Shown: positions 1 to 9,641 of the stretch, in pieces
Numbering within the stretch: the stretch's first letter is position 1
Layout of the letters: the number at the start of each line of letters is the position of its first letter
Assembly: GCA_947649215.1 (NCBI GenBank)
Contig: CANSQW010000002.1
Coordinates: forward strand, 1-23,342
Origin: an uncultured bacterium
GTDB lineage: Bacteria; Actinomycetota; Coriobacteriia; Coriobacteriales; Eggerthellaceae
Length of the DNA stretch: 23,342 bases
Direction: 5' to 3'
Position numbers and translations under genes: made by a program
The notes under the pieces: generated by a model
Told to the model about the DNA's origin: nothing
Seen by the model: only the letters and a program-made list of their open reading frames with translations
Databases searched by the model: none

Positions 1-1436
1 AGGAAGTTGGGCTCGTAGAAGTCGTTGTGGCACAGGCACGGCTCCACGCCGTCGGCGCACACGTCTTCGTAGAGCTCTGCAGCCATGGCAGCCAACTCGT
101 CGAAGTCCTCGAAGGGACGCGTCTTGAGCATCGCCACGATCTCGACGGCCTTCTGGTACACGTCGAAGTCCCAAGGAGATGCCTCGCCGCAGCCGTGCAG
201 ACGACGCGCGATCTCCATGCTGCGGCGCAGATGGTCGTCGTTGTGGTAGTCGAAGGGTTCGCAGCCGTCGATGAAGGCGGATATCTTCCAGCCCTCGACG
301 GCGTCCTCGTGGATGAACGTGTCGTCGATGCCGAGGCGGCGCGCCACGTCCTGCGAGAACGTCTCGCTCTCGCGGTTGATGATCTCGTCGGTGCCGGCTC
401 CCGGATGGCGGTAGACGTAGGTCTTGCCGTCGACGTCAAAGCGGAACGAGAGGTTGGTGAGTCCCTGCTTGATGGGAACGATGGAGCGAATGGCGCCCTT
501 GGCGCAGTCAAGCACTCCGCAGATGTTGTCCATGATGGACGAGTCGACATTGTCGATGAAGTCAGGGTCAAACTCGCGAAGCTCGTCGAGCGAGTCGAAT
601 TCCCAGATGACGCCCTTGTCGTAAGGACGCAGAACCAGCGGGGGCAGCTCGCCTATATGCTCGGCGTAGATGTCTTCCCAGAGCTTCGGCGCCGTCTCCG
701 GATCATCGTAGATGCGGTCAAGCAGCGCGACGAAGGCCTGGGAGAACGCGCGATCCCAATAGGCGTGCCCGAGCATCGTCCAGGAGTGAGAACCCCCCCC
801 CGTGAGGATTTTTACGATGCGACGATCCCACCCCTTGGCGACCATGCAGTACTCATTGGTGTCCCCCTCCTCGAACACCGACGAGTAGTAGCCCGCATAG
901 ACATACGACTCGAAAGGGTTCTCGGTGAAGTAGTCATCCGAGGAGCAGATGTAGGTGTTGCCGAGTTTCTCCCTCACACGCATGATGGACGAGTTGTTGT
1001 TGCGAGCCGTGTATTCGTCATTGACAACGATGCTCACACCGAACTTGTCCTCGAGGTAGAAGAACTCCTCCTTCTTATACCCCACCACTACCGTGATGTC
1101 GCCAATGCCGGCCTCCTGGAGCTGACGGATCTGACGCTCGATGAGCACCTCGCCCCTTACCTTGAGCACACCTTTAGGCCGCTCGTAGGAGATGGGCGCG
1201 AAACGCGAAGAGAGCCCCGCCGCCATGATGACGGCATTGTCGACGCGGTGCTCCTCAAGGGCGTCCTCGCCAAGTTTGGTGATGAAGGCCCCCTCCACCA
1301 GGGCCTCTTCCCTCAGCCCGGCGAGAGCCTTGTTGACTGCTCCCAAGGAGACGCCGATGGCCTCGGAGATTATCCGCTGGGTTGCCCCTGCGTTTTTCCT
1401 CAAGAAGCAGAGGGTGTCGAACTCTATCTGATTCAT
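1..1436 (-). CDS. Winged-helix / LicC-like nucleotidyltransferase / LicA-like kinase fusion (3' end cut by window edge)
   Basis: The open frame begins at ATG 1436, preceded by AGAAGG, and runs off the left edge after 478 codons. Residues 1-63 look like a winged-helix DNA-binding domain. Residues 67-300 are a sugar-nucleotidyltransferase-type domain with the N-terminal motif MAAGLSSRF (71-79) followed by RPKG (86-89) and an SSDD metal-site candidate (165-168). From about residue 310 there is a choline/ethanolamine-kinase-like domain with the Brenner-type catalytic motif HNDFYEPN at 470-477 (Asp472). LicA phosphorylates choline and LicC makes CDP-choline from it; a LicC-LicA fusion is known from Treponema denticola. 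The extra N-terminal DNA-binding domain also occurs in the neighbour at 1564-2463, so the two genes are paralogous. A G9 tract (793-801) encodes Gly213-215. Choline is the default substrate guess, but ethanolamine or another amino alcohol is possible. The domain calls are secure; the substrate is not. Confidence 0.85.
   Translation of the reverse strand, partial: MNQIEFDTLCFLRKNAGATQRIISEAIGVSLGAVNKALAGLREEALVEGAFITKLGEDALEEHRVDNAVIMAAGLSSRFAPISYERPKGVLKVRGEVLIERQIRQLQEAGIGDITVVVGYKKEEFFYLEDKFGVSIVVNDEYTARNNNSSIMRVREKLGNTYICSSDDYFTENPFESYVYAGYYSSVFEEGDTNEYCMVAKGWDRRIVKILTGGGSHSWTMLGHAYWDRAFSQAFVALLDRIYDDPETAPKLWEDIYAEHIGELPPLVLRPYDKGVIWEFDSLDELREFDPDFIDNVDSSIMDNICGVLDCAKGAIRSIVPIKQGLTNLSFRFDVDGKTYVYRHPGAGTDEIINRESETFSQDVARRLGIDDTFIHEDAVEGWKISAFIDGCEPFDYHNDDHLRRSMEIARRLHGCGEASPWDFDVYQKAVEIVAMLKTRPFEDFDELAAMAAELYEDVCADGVEPCLCHNDFYEPNF
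793..801. repeat. Mononucleotide tract (G9 on the coding strand) inside the LicC/LicA fusion gene
   Basis: Nine C on the plus strand, so nine G in the coding strand, encode Gly213-215 within the nucleotidyltransferase domain. Gaining one G would give a stop about 25 codons later; losing one would give a stop about 45 codons later. Either change removes the kinase domain. This and the tract at 17559-17567 are the longest mononucleotide runs in the window. Confidence 0.9.
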
Positions 1437-1459
1437 TGCCCTTCTCTTTCCTCGCTCGT

Positions 1460-1506
1460 AAACTTGTTCATTCTACTATAAGAACTGCCGAAAAATGAAC
1501 AAGTTT
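1460..1506. promoter_or_regulatory. Perfect 13-bp inverted repeat, candidate operator of the LicC/LicA fusion gene
   Basis: AAACTTGTTCATT (1460-1472) is repeated exactly as its reverse complement at 1494-1506, with a 21-base spacer. It sits 24 bases upstream of the minus-strand start codon and flanks and overlaps the predicted promoter. A second, similar palindrome lies at 5924-5965. The encoded winged-helix domains of the two adjacent nucleotidyltransferases are natural candidates to bind it. It is not a terminator: there is no short loop and no clean T tract. Confidence 0.75.
1475..1502 (-). promoter_or_regulatory. Sigma-70-type promoter for the LicC/LicA fusion gene
   Basis: Reading the minus strand, TTGTTC (1502-1497) and TATAGT (1480-1475) are 16 bases apart. 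The -35 box lies in the upstream arm of the palindrome and the expected start site falls in the downstream arm. A bound protein on either arm would block initiation. The fusion gene may therefore be transcribed separately from the upstream transporter genes. Confidence 0.6.
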
Positions 1507-1563
1507 CCAACAGATCGAGGGCAGAACGCCTAAGAGCGTCTCAATCTCCCCTTCTTCCTGGCC

Positions 1564-2463
1564 CTATAGACGGTATGCGGGATCTATCTTCTGCAACTCG
1601 GCGAACGTATCGATCTCCACGAGGTCTTCCCGTCTGCACTCGCGGATCGTCACGCGATAGCGATCCTTGCAATAGCGCAGAGGCACCTCATCCCAGTAGC
1701 GTTCCTTACCGCCCGGCATCTCGATCACCTTGGGAATATCCTCGGCGAGCTTGCGACCGTCCTCTTCCGTCCAATAGGAGATACCGCACATCTGATGGCA
1801 GTTGAGCCCGCCGACCGCCATGGAGTCGATGGCGCCATGCTTCACATAGAAGCACCAGTCATCAGTTCGCTCCACGGCGAAGGCTAGGTAGTTCGTCTCG
1901 TACTGATACTTCGTGATCAGCCGGGGATTCGCGAGCAGGATGTCCGACTCCAGCACATAGGCGTTCTCGAGCAGCCCGCTGGCGGCGAGAGCCGATGAGA
2001 TGTTGTTAGCCTCGTTGTAGATCTCGTTCTCAATGAACTTCACATTAGGGTAGCGATAGCGCAGCTGGTCGAACTGCTCGCCGAGGTACCCACGCACAAC
2101 GTAGACTTCCTCAATGTCCGCCGCCTCGAGCGCGTCGAGGAGCGAGTCGATGATCCGCTTCCCCCTTACACGCACCAGCGGCTTGGGGGTATTGAGCGTG
2201 ATGGGAACCATGCGCTCGCCGAAGCCGGCAGCGATGAGGATGGCACGCCGCACTCGGTAGGGCTCCAGCGCTTCTTTCCCCTTCTCGGTCAACGCCATCT
2301 TGTCCAGGAGGCCATCCTCCACCAGGGAGGCGATGAGCTTGTTGACAGAGCCGACGGAAAAACCGGTCGCCGTCGCAAGATCGCGCTGGGTGAGCCTCTC
2401 CCCCACGCTCCCCTCGATCAGCTCAAGTAGCTTGAATTCCTTCGCGGTAAGGTTTCCGCTCAT
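1564..2463 (-). CDS. Winged-helix / LicC-like cytidylyltransferase (NTP transferase) fusion
   Basis: The protein has 299 residues; ATG 2463 follows AAGGAAGGAAG. Residues 1-65 form a winged-helix domain (recognition-helix region GFSVGSVNKL). Residues 73-299 are a nucleotidyltransferase with the motif LIAAGFGERM (76-85), TPKP (92-95) and a likely metal-binding ESD (172-174). It resembles LicC, which makes CDP-choline from CTP and phosphocholine. The related PntC enzymes activate 2-aminoethylphosphonate for surface glycans. It aligns over its whole length with the first part of the gene at 1-1436 but lacks the kinase domain. It could therefore use a substrate that is already phosphorylated or a phosphonate, possibly brought in by the ABC importer encoded 11 bases upstream. 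The DNA-binding domain suggests an enzyme that also acts as a regulator; that is inference. Confidence 0.8.
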   Translation of the reverse strand: MSGNLTAKEFKLLELIEGSVGERLTQRDLATATGFSVGSVNKLIASLVEDGLLDKMALTEKGKEALEPYRVRRAILIAAGFGERMVPITLNTPKPLVRVRGKRIIDSLLDALEAADIEEVYVVRGYLGEQFDQLRYRYPNVKFIENEIYNEANNISSALAASGLLENAYVLESDILLANPRLITKYQYETNYLAFAVERTDDWCFYVKHGAIDSMAVGGLNCHQMCGISYWTEEDGRKLAEDIPKVIEMPGGKERYWDEVPLRYCKDRYRVTIRECRREDLVEIDTFAELQKIDPAYRL

Positions 2464-2474
2464 CTTCCTTCCTT

Positions 2475-4073
2475 TCAGGCAGACGCCGGCAGCCCGGCCC
2501 TGCGCATCAGCAGCCTCTTGACGCCGGCGAAGAGCGCCTTAAAGACGATATTAGTCAAAAGCACGAGAAGCGACACGAATGCAGCGCACTCAGTAAGACG
2601 CTGGGCGTCAAAATCGGTGATCAGCAGCGCGAGTGGCATATCGAGGGTGGTAGCGAGGAATGCCACGGCCGAGATGGTGACCATGCAGTTCACAAAGAAG
2701 AACGAGAACATCTCCAGAATGGTTCCCGCGGTCTGGGGGACGAGGACGTCCTTCAGGATGCGCCAGCGGCTCGCGCCGATAGTCGCACCGACCGCCTCGA
2801 GGTTAAGGTTCACCTTGCCAAGCGCGTTATAGGCAAGAAGGTAGGGCGAAGCGAAGAAATGCACGATGTTGACGAGCACGAGAATGCCGAGCGTGCCGTA
2901 GAGGAAAGACCCCTTGAAGGCGAACACATAGGAGAGGCCGAGCACGATACCGGGAATGGCCAAGGTGGTTATGCACGCCAGATGCAACACACGTGCGGAC
3001 TTACCTCCCACGCGCGCGGTGATGTAACCCGCCAGGTAGGCGAGCGACGTGCCGATGAGCGACACGGCCAAGGCGATGGCAAGCGAGTTGAGCCAGTATG
3101 CACCCGCATTCAAGTTCATCGAGCGCCCGATGTTCCCCAGCGTGAACGAAAGATCCAGCGGATACTTCACAACGAAAGACACCAGCACGAAGACACAGAT
3201 CGGCAGGAGAATGGCCACTGAGACGGCCCCCACCGCAACATAGCCAGCGAAGTCGCGACGCCGATCCTCACGGATGACGCGCGCCTTCCTCACGAAACCG
3301 AGGCGCCCTCGATCCTGATTTAACACGTCTACGAGAAACGCCACCACAGCCGGCAGCAGGAGGACGAAGCCGATGGAAGCGCCCGTGTCGAAGTTGAGCA
3401 GACCTATTACCTCCTGGTACATGAGCACTGGAAGCGTGATGGTCTTGCCGCCCACCATAAGGGGCACGCCATAGTCTGTCACCACGAGGGTGAACGTGGC
3501 AAAGGCAGCGGATATGAGCGGTTTGCGCAGATACGGGAGCGTGATGCCAGCGAACTGGCTCAGCTTGGGGATGCCCAGCACATCGGCGGCCTCGTAGGGC
3601 GAGGCGTCCTCGTTCTTGAGCACGTCGTACACCAGCAGGAACGCGGAGGGAAAGGAATACAGCACGGCGCCGATTACGATCCCCCAGAAGCCATAGATGG
3701 AGACGTCAAGCCCCAGCAGGTTGGTAATAATCCCGTTCGACCCGAGCAGAAAGACCAGGCCCATGCCAAGGCCGAGCGAGGGAATGAGCATGGGAAGCGT
3801 CATCAGGACGGCAAAGGCGCCCTTCCCCCGGATGTTCGTACGGCAGAACACCCATGACACGAGCAGCGCAATGCTGAGCGACAGAAGCATAGCGATGAGG
3901 GCGATGCTCACCGAGTTGAGGCAGGCGGGCAGAAATTGAGGCGAGCTAAATACCTCCCACGCCGCAGGATCGAGCAGGCTGGCAAGGAGCCCGCAGAGGG
4001 GAAGCACTGCGGCGACGAGGAAGAACAGCACCAAGGCGATGCGGGTCAGACTGATTCCCTTTGAGATTCCCAT
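2475..4073 (-). CDS. ABC transporter permease, double-length FbpB / aminoethylphosphonate-type
   Basis: This integral membrane protein of 532 residues has about twelve hydrophobic segments. It is two fused copies of the binding-protein-dependent permease domain: a first EAA loop near residue 161 (EAADVLGIPK) and a second near 426 (LEAVGATIGASRW). Both are the cytoplasmic loops that touch the ATPase. The duplicated layout is typical of ferric-iron (FbpB/AfuB) and some 2-aminoethylphosphonate importers. It lies seven bases after the ATPase gene and eleven before the nucleotidyltransferase gene, so all are probably co-transcribed. ATG 4073 has only a weak AGGTAGG upstream, which fits translation from a polycistronic mRNA. 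The substrate cannot be read from the sequence, but the LicC-type neighbours favour a phosphoryl amine or aminophosphonate over iron. Confidence 0.88.
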   Translation of the reverse strand: MGISKGISLTRIALVLFFLVAAVLPLCGLLASLLDPAAWEVFSSPQFLPACLNSVSIALIAMLLSLSIALLVSWVFCRTNIRGKGAFAVLMTLPMLIPSLGLGMGLVFLLGSNGIITNLLGLDVSIYGFWGIVIGAVLYSFPSAFLLVYDVLKNEDASPYEAADVLGIPKLSQFAGITLPYLRKPLISAAFATFTLVVTDYGVPLMVGGKTITLPVLMYQEVIGLLNFDTGASIGFVLLLPAVVAFLVDVLNQDRGRLGFVRKARVIREDRRRDFAGYVAVGAVSVAILLPICVFVLVSFVVKYPLDLSFTLGNIGRSMNLNAGAYWLNSLAIALAVSLIGTSLAYLAGYITARVGGKSARVLHLACITTLAIPGIVLGLSYVFAFKGSFLYGTLGILVLVNIVHFFASPYLLAYNALGKVNLNLEAVGATIGASRWRILKDVLVPQTAGTILEMFSFFFVNCMVTISAVAFLATTLDMPLALLITDFDAQRLTECAAFVSLLVLLTNIVFKALFAGVKRLLMRRAGLPASA

Positions 4074-4080
4074 GGCGCGC

Positions 4081-4848
4081 CTACCTATCCATAAAGCGGG
4101 CGAGGGAGTCCATCTTGATCCGCAGGTTCTTGTTCACGAAGTCCGCCACGTACTCGTCAGCCGGATGCGCGATGATCTGCTCCGGGGTGTCGAGCTGGTG
4201 AATTTCCCCGCCGCCCATCACCATGATGCGGTCGGAGAGTGCGAAGGCCTCCTCCTGGTCATGGGTGATGTAGATCATCGTCGTGCCGAGCCGCTCCTGG
4301 ATATCCTTGAGTTCTGCGCGCATGGAAAGGCGCGTCTCCACGTCAAGGGCACTCATAGGCTCGTCGAACAGGATGATTTCCGGCTCCAGCACGAGGGTGC
4401 GCGCGATGGACACGCGCTGCTGCTGGCCGCCCGACAGCTCGTGGATCGGCTTATCGATCTGTGCAGACAGGCCGAGCTGGGCAAGCGCCTTCTCCGCGAT
4501 CTCACGACGGCGATCCTTGCGCTCCTTGTCGAACTTGAGCGCATACTCCACGTTACCGCGAACCGTCATATTCTCGAACAGGGCGTAGTTCTGGAACACG
4601 ATGCCCATGGATCGCTGATCCGGCGCTGCGTCTGTGACGTCGACGCCGTCAAGGAGGACGGTGCCAGCGTCAGGCTCGAGCAGGCCGATGAGAATACGCA
4701 GCGTGGTGGTCTTCCCGCAGCCCGAGGGGCCGAGGATGGAGAGGAACTCGCCGTCAAGGACGTCAAAGTCGATGCCGTGAAGCACTCCCTTACCATCGAA
4801 GTTCTTCTTGAGCCCGCGAACGGACAGCTTTGGGGTCAACGTCGTCAT
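4081..4848 (-). CDS. ABC transporter ATP-binding protein (FbpC/PotA-like)
   Basis: With the start at ATG 4848 the protein has 255 residues and every ATPase motif. Walker A is GPSGCGKTT (40-48), the Q-loop glutamine is Gln86, the signature is LSGGQ (138-142), Walker B is ILFDEP (159-164) and the switch histidine is His196. I prefer ATG 4848 to an in-frame GTG at 4860 because the GTG lies directly against AAGGA with no spacing. ATG 4848 overlaps the stop codon of the binding-protein gene by one base (TGATG), a usual sign of translational coupling. There is little room for the C-terminal regulatory domain found in longer MalK/PotA relatives. It would power import through the double permease encoded next. 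Confidence 0.92.
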   Translation of the reverse strand: MTTLTPKLSVRGLKKNFDGKGVLHGIDFDVLDGEFLSILGPSGCGKTTTLRILIGLLEPDAGTVLLDGVDVTDAAPDQRSMGIVFQNYALFENMTVRGNVEYALKFDKERKDRRREIAEKALAQLGLSAQIDKPIHELSGGQQQRVSIARTLVLEPEIILFDEPMSALDVETRLSMRAELKDIQERLGTTMIYITHDQEEAFALSDRIMVMGGGEIHQLDTPEQIIAHPADEYVADFVNKNLRIKMDSLARFMDR

Positions 4849-5867
4849 CAGTACTTCCACTCCTTCAAAAGACGCTCCTTCTCCTCAAGATCCCTGATGC
4901 CTTCCATGTCGGCATAGACGATATCGCTTGGGTAGTTCTCGATCTCCCCCTTGAAGTCGCGGAGAACCTGGTCAGCGCTGAAGTTGGCGTTATCCAGCTT
5001 CACGCCCTCGGTAGCAAGCCAGCCGAACACGTCCATGACGGCCTGCTTGTCCTGCTTGCCCTCGATGACGCCGATGGAGTACACGTCCCACGGCGACCCC
5101 TCCTCGAAGAAGTGGATGGAGAGCGGGATGCCCTGGTTGATCTCGGTGACAGCCTGAAAGGTAAGGCCGAGCCCGATGGCCGCCTCGCCCTGAACGAGGG
5201 CGTTGATAGGGCCCGAGCCCGAAGCGGTGAACTGGTAAACGTTGTCGGCAAGCTTGTCGAAATAGGCCAGAGCCTCATCCTCGCCATAGGCGTTCACCAG
5301 GCTCTTGAGGAAGTTGTAGGCTGTGCCTGAGGTCTTGGGATTAGCCATGCAGATGAGCCCCTTGTACTGCGGGTCGAGCAGATCCTCGTAGCTCTGGGGA
5401 ACCGGCAGCCCCTTTTCCTCCAGAATCTTGTCGTTAACGGCCACGCAGGCGCTCTCGCGGGCAAACGGAACCGACTTGCGCGTAGGATCGACCAGATCCT
5501 CCGCGTAGATGTCCATATCAGTGTCGGGCAGACACGCAAGAGCTTCGGATACCTGTCGTGTGTACCCACCTTCAAGGTCGAAGACGATGTCGGCCTCGGA
5601 GCCCGTTCCCTCCGTCTTCAACCGCGCAGCGTTGTTGCCCGTGGGCAGATAGCGGAGCCGAATGTCGTACTGGGGGAATTCCTCATGAAGCGCACCCATA
5701 ATTGCCTCGTTGCGCATGCCCTCGGCACTCGAGTAGATGATCACAGTGTTCCCATTCGAAGATGGCACGCACCCCGCTAGGGCCGCCATGAGCATAGCAG
5801 TGAGGGAGCCCAGGAACACCAGGCGCAACCTGCTGCCGCGCCCGCTCAACATCGAAGTGCTCCGCAT
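4848..5867 (-). CDS. ABC transporter substrate-binding lipoprotein (family of iron / aminoethylphosphonate binders)
   Basis: From ATG 5867, which follows AGGAGG by ten bases, the protein has 339 residues. A basic N-terminus, a hydrophobic core and the lipobox LAGC (Cys33) mark a membrane-anchored lipoprotein. A longer frame from a TTG at 5921 is less likely because it lacks a ribosome site and would put a polar stretch before the signal. The mature part starts with VIIYSSAEG and contains PKTSGTAYNFL and FTASGSGP, characteristic of the Fbp/Phn-type binding proteins. No adjacent tyrosine pair is visible, as would be expected for classic FbpA iron sites, so a non-iron ligand is plausible. It is first in the importer operon, and a palindromic control region lies just upstream. 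Confidence 0.87.
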   Translation of the reverse strand: MRSTSMLSGRGSRLRLVFLGSLTAMLMAALAGCVPSSNGNTVIIYSSAEGMRNEAIMGALHEEFPQYDIRLRYLPTGNNAARLKTEGTGSEADIVFDLEGGYTRQVSEALACLPDTDMDIYAEDLVDPTRKSVPFARESACVAVNDKILEEKGLPVPQSYEDLLDPQYKGLICMANPKTSGTAYNFLKSLVNAYGEDEALAYFDKLADNVYQFTASGSGPINALVQGEAAIGLGLTFQAVTEINQGIPLSIHFFEEGSPWDVYSIGVIEGKQDKQAVMDVFGWLATEGVKLDNANFSADQVLRDFKGEIENYPSDIVYADMEGIRDLEEKERLLKEWKY

Positions 5868-5923
5868 AGCCAAACATCCTCCTCGCACCCGCAGGCCCCT
5901 CTCAGGGCCCGTCGCAGGCAATC

Positions 5924-5965
5924 TGTGTTCATAATTTTACAAATTTATATAATTTTATGAACACA
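5924..5965. promoter_or_regulatory. Inverted repeat and AT-rich promoter region of the importer operon
   Basis: TGTGTTCATAA (5924-5934) is mirrored exactly at 5955-5965 with a 20-base AT-rich spacer. The TTCAT cores are 29 bases apart, against 28 in the palindrome at 1460-1506, so the same regulator could read both. Minus-strand promoter choices are TTCATA-16-TAAAAT or TTATGC-17-TATAAA. Both would place RNA polymerase across the palindrome. The transcript leader to ATG 5867 would be about 55 bases long. Confidence 0.65.
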
Positions 5966-6010
5966 AGCATAACGCATTGTTCGATATATGAGAACCAGGA
6001 TGTCTTTTTT

Positions 6011-6047
6011 GAACAAAAAACCGGAGCCTTTGCAGGACTCCGGTTTT
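6011..6047 (-). terminator. Rho-independent terminator of the rfb operon
   Basis: The arms AAAACCGGAG (6017-6026) and CTCCGGTTTT (6038-6047) form a ten-pair stem, extended by CCT/AGG inside the loop. On the minus strand the stem is followed by a run of T. It lies 29 bases past the stop codon of rfbC and separates the rhamnose operon from the importer operon. Confidence 0.85.
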
Positions 6048-6075
6048 CCAAGCGCTCAAACAGAGAAAAGGGCGC

Positions 6076-6660
6076 CTACCCCTTGAACGGCGGGTGGTGC
6101 CTGTCCTTCTCGCTGAGGATCACCTTGGCGGGGTCGAAGGACTCGTCGCCCGCGAGCGGGGGCCACTCGACGCCGATGGCGGGATCGTCCCACATGAGGC
6201 CGCCCTCGTCGCCCGGGTGGTACACGTCGTCGCACTTGTAGCAGAACTCCGCGGTGTCGCTCAGCACGAGGAAGCCGTGCGCGAAGCCGCGCGGGACGAA
6301 GAACTGGCGGCGGTTCTCGGCCGAGAGCACGACGCCCTCCCACCGGCCGTAGGTGGGGCTGCCCGGCCGCAGGTCGACCGCCACGTCGAACACCTCGCCC
6401 GACACCACGCGCACGAGCTTGGACTGCGGGTGCTCGATCTGGAAGTGGAGTCCGCGCAGCACGCCACGGGTCGAGGAGGACTGGTTGTCCTGCACGAAGT
6501 CCGCCTTGATGCCGCCCGCCTCGAAGTCGGGGCGCTTGTAGGTCTCCATGAAGTACCCTCGCTCGTCGCCGTAGCTCTTGGCATCGACGACGACGACCCC
6601 CTCGATGGAGGTCTCGGTGAACGTGAAGTTGCCGCTCTGCACCTTGTCTCCGGCTGCCAT
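6076..6660 (-). CDS. rfbC: dTDP-4-dehydrorhamnose 3,5-epimerase
   Basis: This 194-residue cupin enzyme has the usual length for RmlC. It inverts C3 and C5 of dTDP-4-keto-6-deoxyglucose, the third step to dTDP-L-rhamnose. The family signature is plain: RGYFMETY (34-41), RGVLRGLHFQ with catalytic His72, FVPRGFAHGF and, near the end, the stretch from YKCDDVYHPGDEGG to WPP. ATG 6660 follows GGAGGGAGG. It is the last gene of the rfbA-rfbD-rfbB-rfbC operon, twelve bases after rfbB and just ahead of a terminator. A 430-codon frame on the same strand in another phase (6056-7348) is a high-GC shadow. Confidence 0.96.
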   Translation of the reverse strand: MAAGDKVQSGNFTFTETSIEGVVVVDAKSYGDERGYFMETYKRPDFEAGGIKADFVQDNQSSSTRGVLRGLHFQIEHPQSKLVRVVSGEVFDVAVDLRPGSPTYGRWEGVVLSAENRRQFFVPRGFAHGFLVLSDTAEFCYKCDDVYHPGDEGGLMWDDPAIGVEWPPLAGDESFDPAKVILSEKDRHHPPFKG

Positions 6661-6672
6661 GGCGCCTCCCTC

Positions 6673-8608
<1,936 letters not shown>

Positions 8609-8609
8609 G

Positions 8610-9512
8610 CTACGCGCGCTCCCGGTGCGGCGCGATGCGCCCCTCGACGACCTTGCGCAGGTGCCGGCCGTACTCGCTCTTGCCGCAGCGCGCGGCGGCC
8701 GCCTCGAGCTCGGAGAGCGTGATCCAGCCGTTCTCGTAGGCGATCTCCTCGGGCACCGACACCGACAGCCCCTGGCTGCGCTCGACGGCGCGGACGAACT
8801 CGCCGGCCTCGAACAGGCTCTCCATGGTGCCGGTGTCGAGCCAGGCGTAGCCGCGCCCGAGCGTGACCACGTTGAGCGTGCCGTCCTCCAGGTACATCTG
8901 GTTGAGGGTCGTGATCTCCAGCTCGCCGCGCTCCGAGGGCTCGACCCGGCGGGCCAGCTCGCAGACGCGCGCGTCGTAGAAGTACAGGCCCGTCACCGCG
9001 TAGTTGGACTTGGGGCGGGCCGGCTTCTCCTCGATAGACACGGCGTTGAAGTCCTCGTCGAACTCCACCACGCCGAAGCGCTCGGGGTCGTCCACGTGGT
9101 AGCCGAACACCGTGGCGCCGCCGCAGGCCTCCGCGTCCTCCACCGCGCGCCGCAGATGGCGCCCCAGGCCGTTGCCGTAGAAGATGTTGTCGCCGAGCAC
9201 GAGCGCGCAGGGGTCGCCCGCCACGAACTCCTCGCCGATGATGAAGGCCTGCGCCAGGCCGTCGGGCGAGGGCTGCTCGGCGTAGGACAGGCGGATCCCC
9301 AGGTGGGACCCGTCGCCGAGGAGCCGCTCGAAGTTGGGCAGGTCCTCGGGCGTCGATATGACGAGGATGTCCCGGATGCCCGCCATCATGAGGGTGGACA
9401 GCGGGTAGTAGATCATGGGCTTGTCGTACACGGGCAAGAGCTGCTTGCTCGTGACCGTGGTCAGCGGGTAGAGCCGGGTGCCCGACCCGCCCGCGAGGAT
9501 GATTCCCTTCAT
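8610..9512 (-). CDS. rfbA: Glucose-1-phosphate thymidylyltransferase
   Basis: The 300-residue enzyme joins dTTP and glucose-1-phosphate to give dTDP-glucose, the first step of rhamnose donor synthesis. The N-terminal signature [13 protein letters not shown] is followed by [12 protein letters not shown], and the metal-binding stretch reads VLGDNIFYG. Its length matches RmlA. AAAGGAG lies about 13 bases before ATG 9512. It is the first gene of the rfb operon. The region upstream (9513-9593) is AT-rich and must hold the promoter, but I could not pick a convincing -35/-10 pair. Confidence 0.97.
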   Translation of the reverse strand: MKGIILAGGSGTRLYPLTTVTSKQLLPVYDKPMIYYPLSTLMMAGIRDILVISTPEDLPNFERLLGDGSHLGIRLSYAEQPSPDGLAQAFIIGEEFVAGDPCALVLGDNIFYGNGLGRHLRRAVEDAEACGGATVFGYHVDDPERFGVVEFDEDFNAVSIEEKPARPKSNYAVTGLYFYDARVCELARRVEPSERGELEITTLNQMYLEDGTLNVVTLGRGYAWLDTGTMESLFEAGEFVRAVERSQGLSVSVPEEIAYENGWITLSELEAAAARCGKSEYGRHLRKVVEGRIAPHRERA

Positions 9513-9593
9513 GCTGCGCTCTGCGCTCCTTTAGGCAAACAGCCTGGTCGACAATGGAAAAACGAAACACTAACTTGCTTATTGTACAAAAGA

Positions 9594-9619
9594 ACAGGCC
9601 CGGCATCACCAGCCGGGCC
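9594..9619 (-). terminator. Terminator after the L,D-transpeptidase gene
   Basis: GGCCCGGC (9597-9604) pairs with GCCGGGCC (9612-9619) around a seven-base loop; on the minus strand it is followed by TGTTCTTTT. It lies 23 bases past the stop codon at 9642 and upstream of rfbA on the same strand. It should keep the wall-enzyme and rhamnose genes transcriptionally apart. Confidence 0.75.
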
Positions 9620-9641
9620 CTTTGTCCACGATATGAGCAGG

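Noticed and set aside
27..1481. 484-codon plus-strand open frame across the LicC/LicA gene
   Set aside because: It is antisense to a gene with clear family motifs, has no ribosome site and encodes no recognisable domain. The true minus-strand frame is open to the window edge.
1507..1563. Terminator after the nucleotidyltransferase gene at 1564
   Set aside because: Only a weak imperfect GAACGCC/GCGTCTC pairing is seen, without a T run.
4848..5867. Binding protein as a ferric-iron receptor
   Set aside because: The family includes FbpA, but no adjacent tyrosine pair is visible and the neighbours are LicC-like; left as an unresolved ligand rather than called iron.
9541..9600. TACAAT (9586-9581, minus) as the rfbA -10 box
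   Set aside because: The matching -35 position falls in the terminator stem and reads GTGATG, so no acceptable promoter pair exists there.
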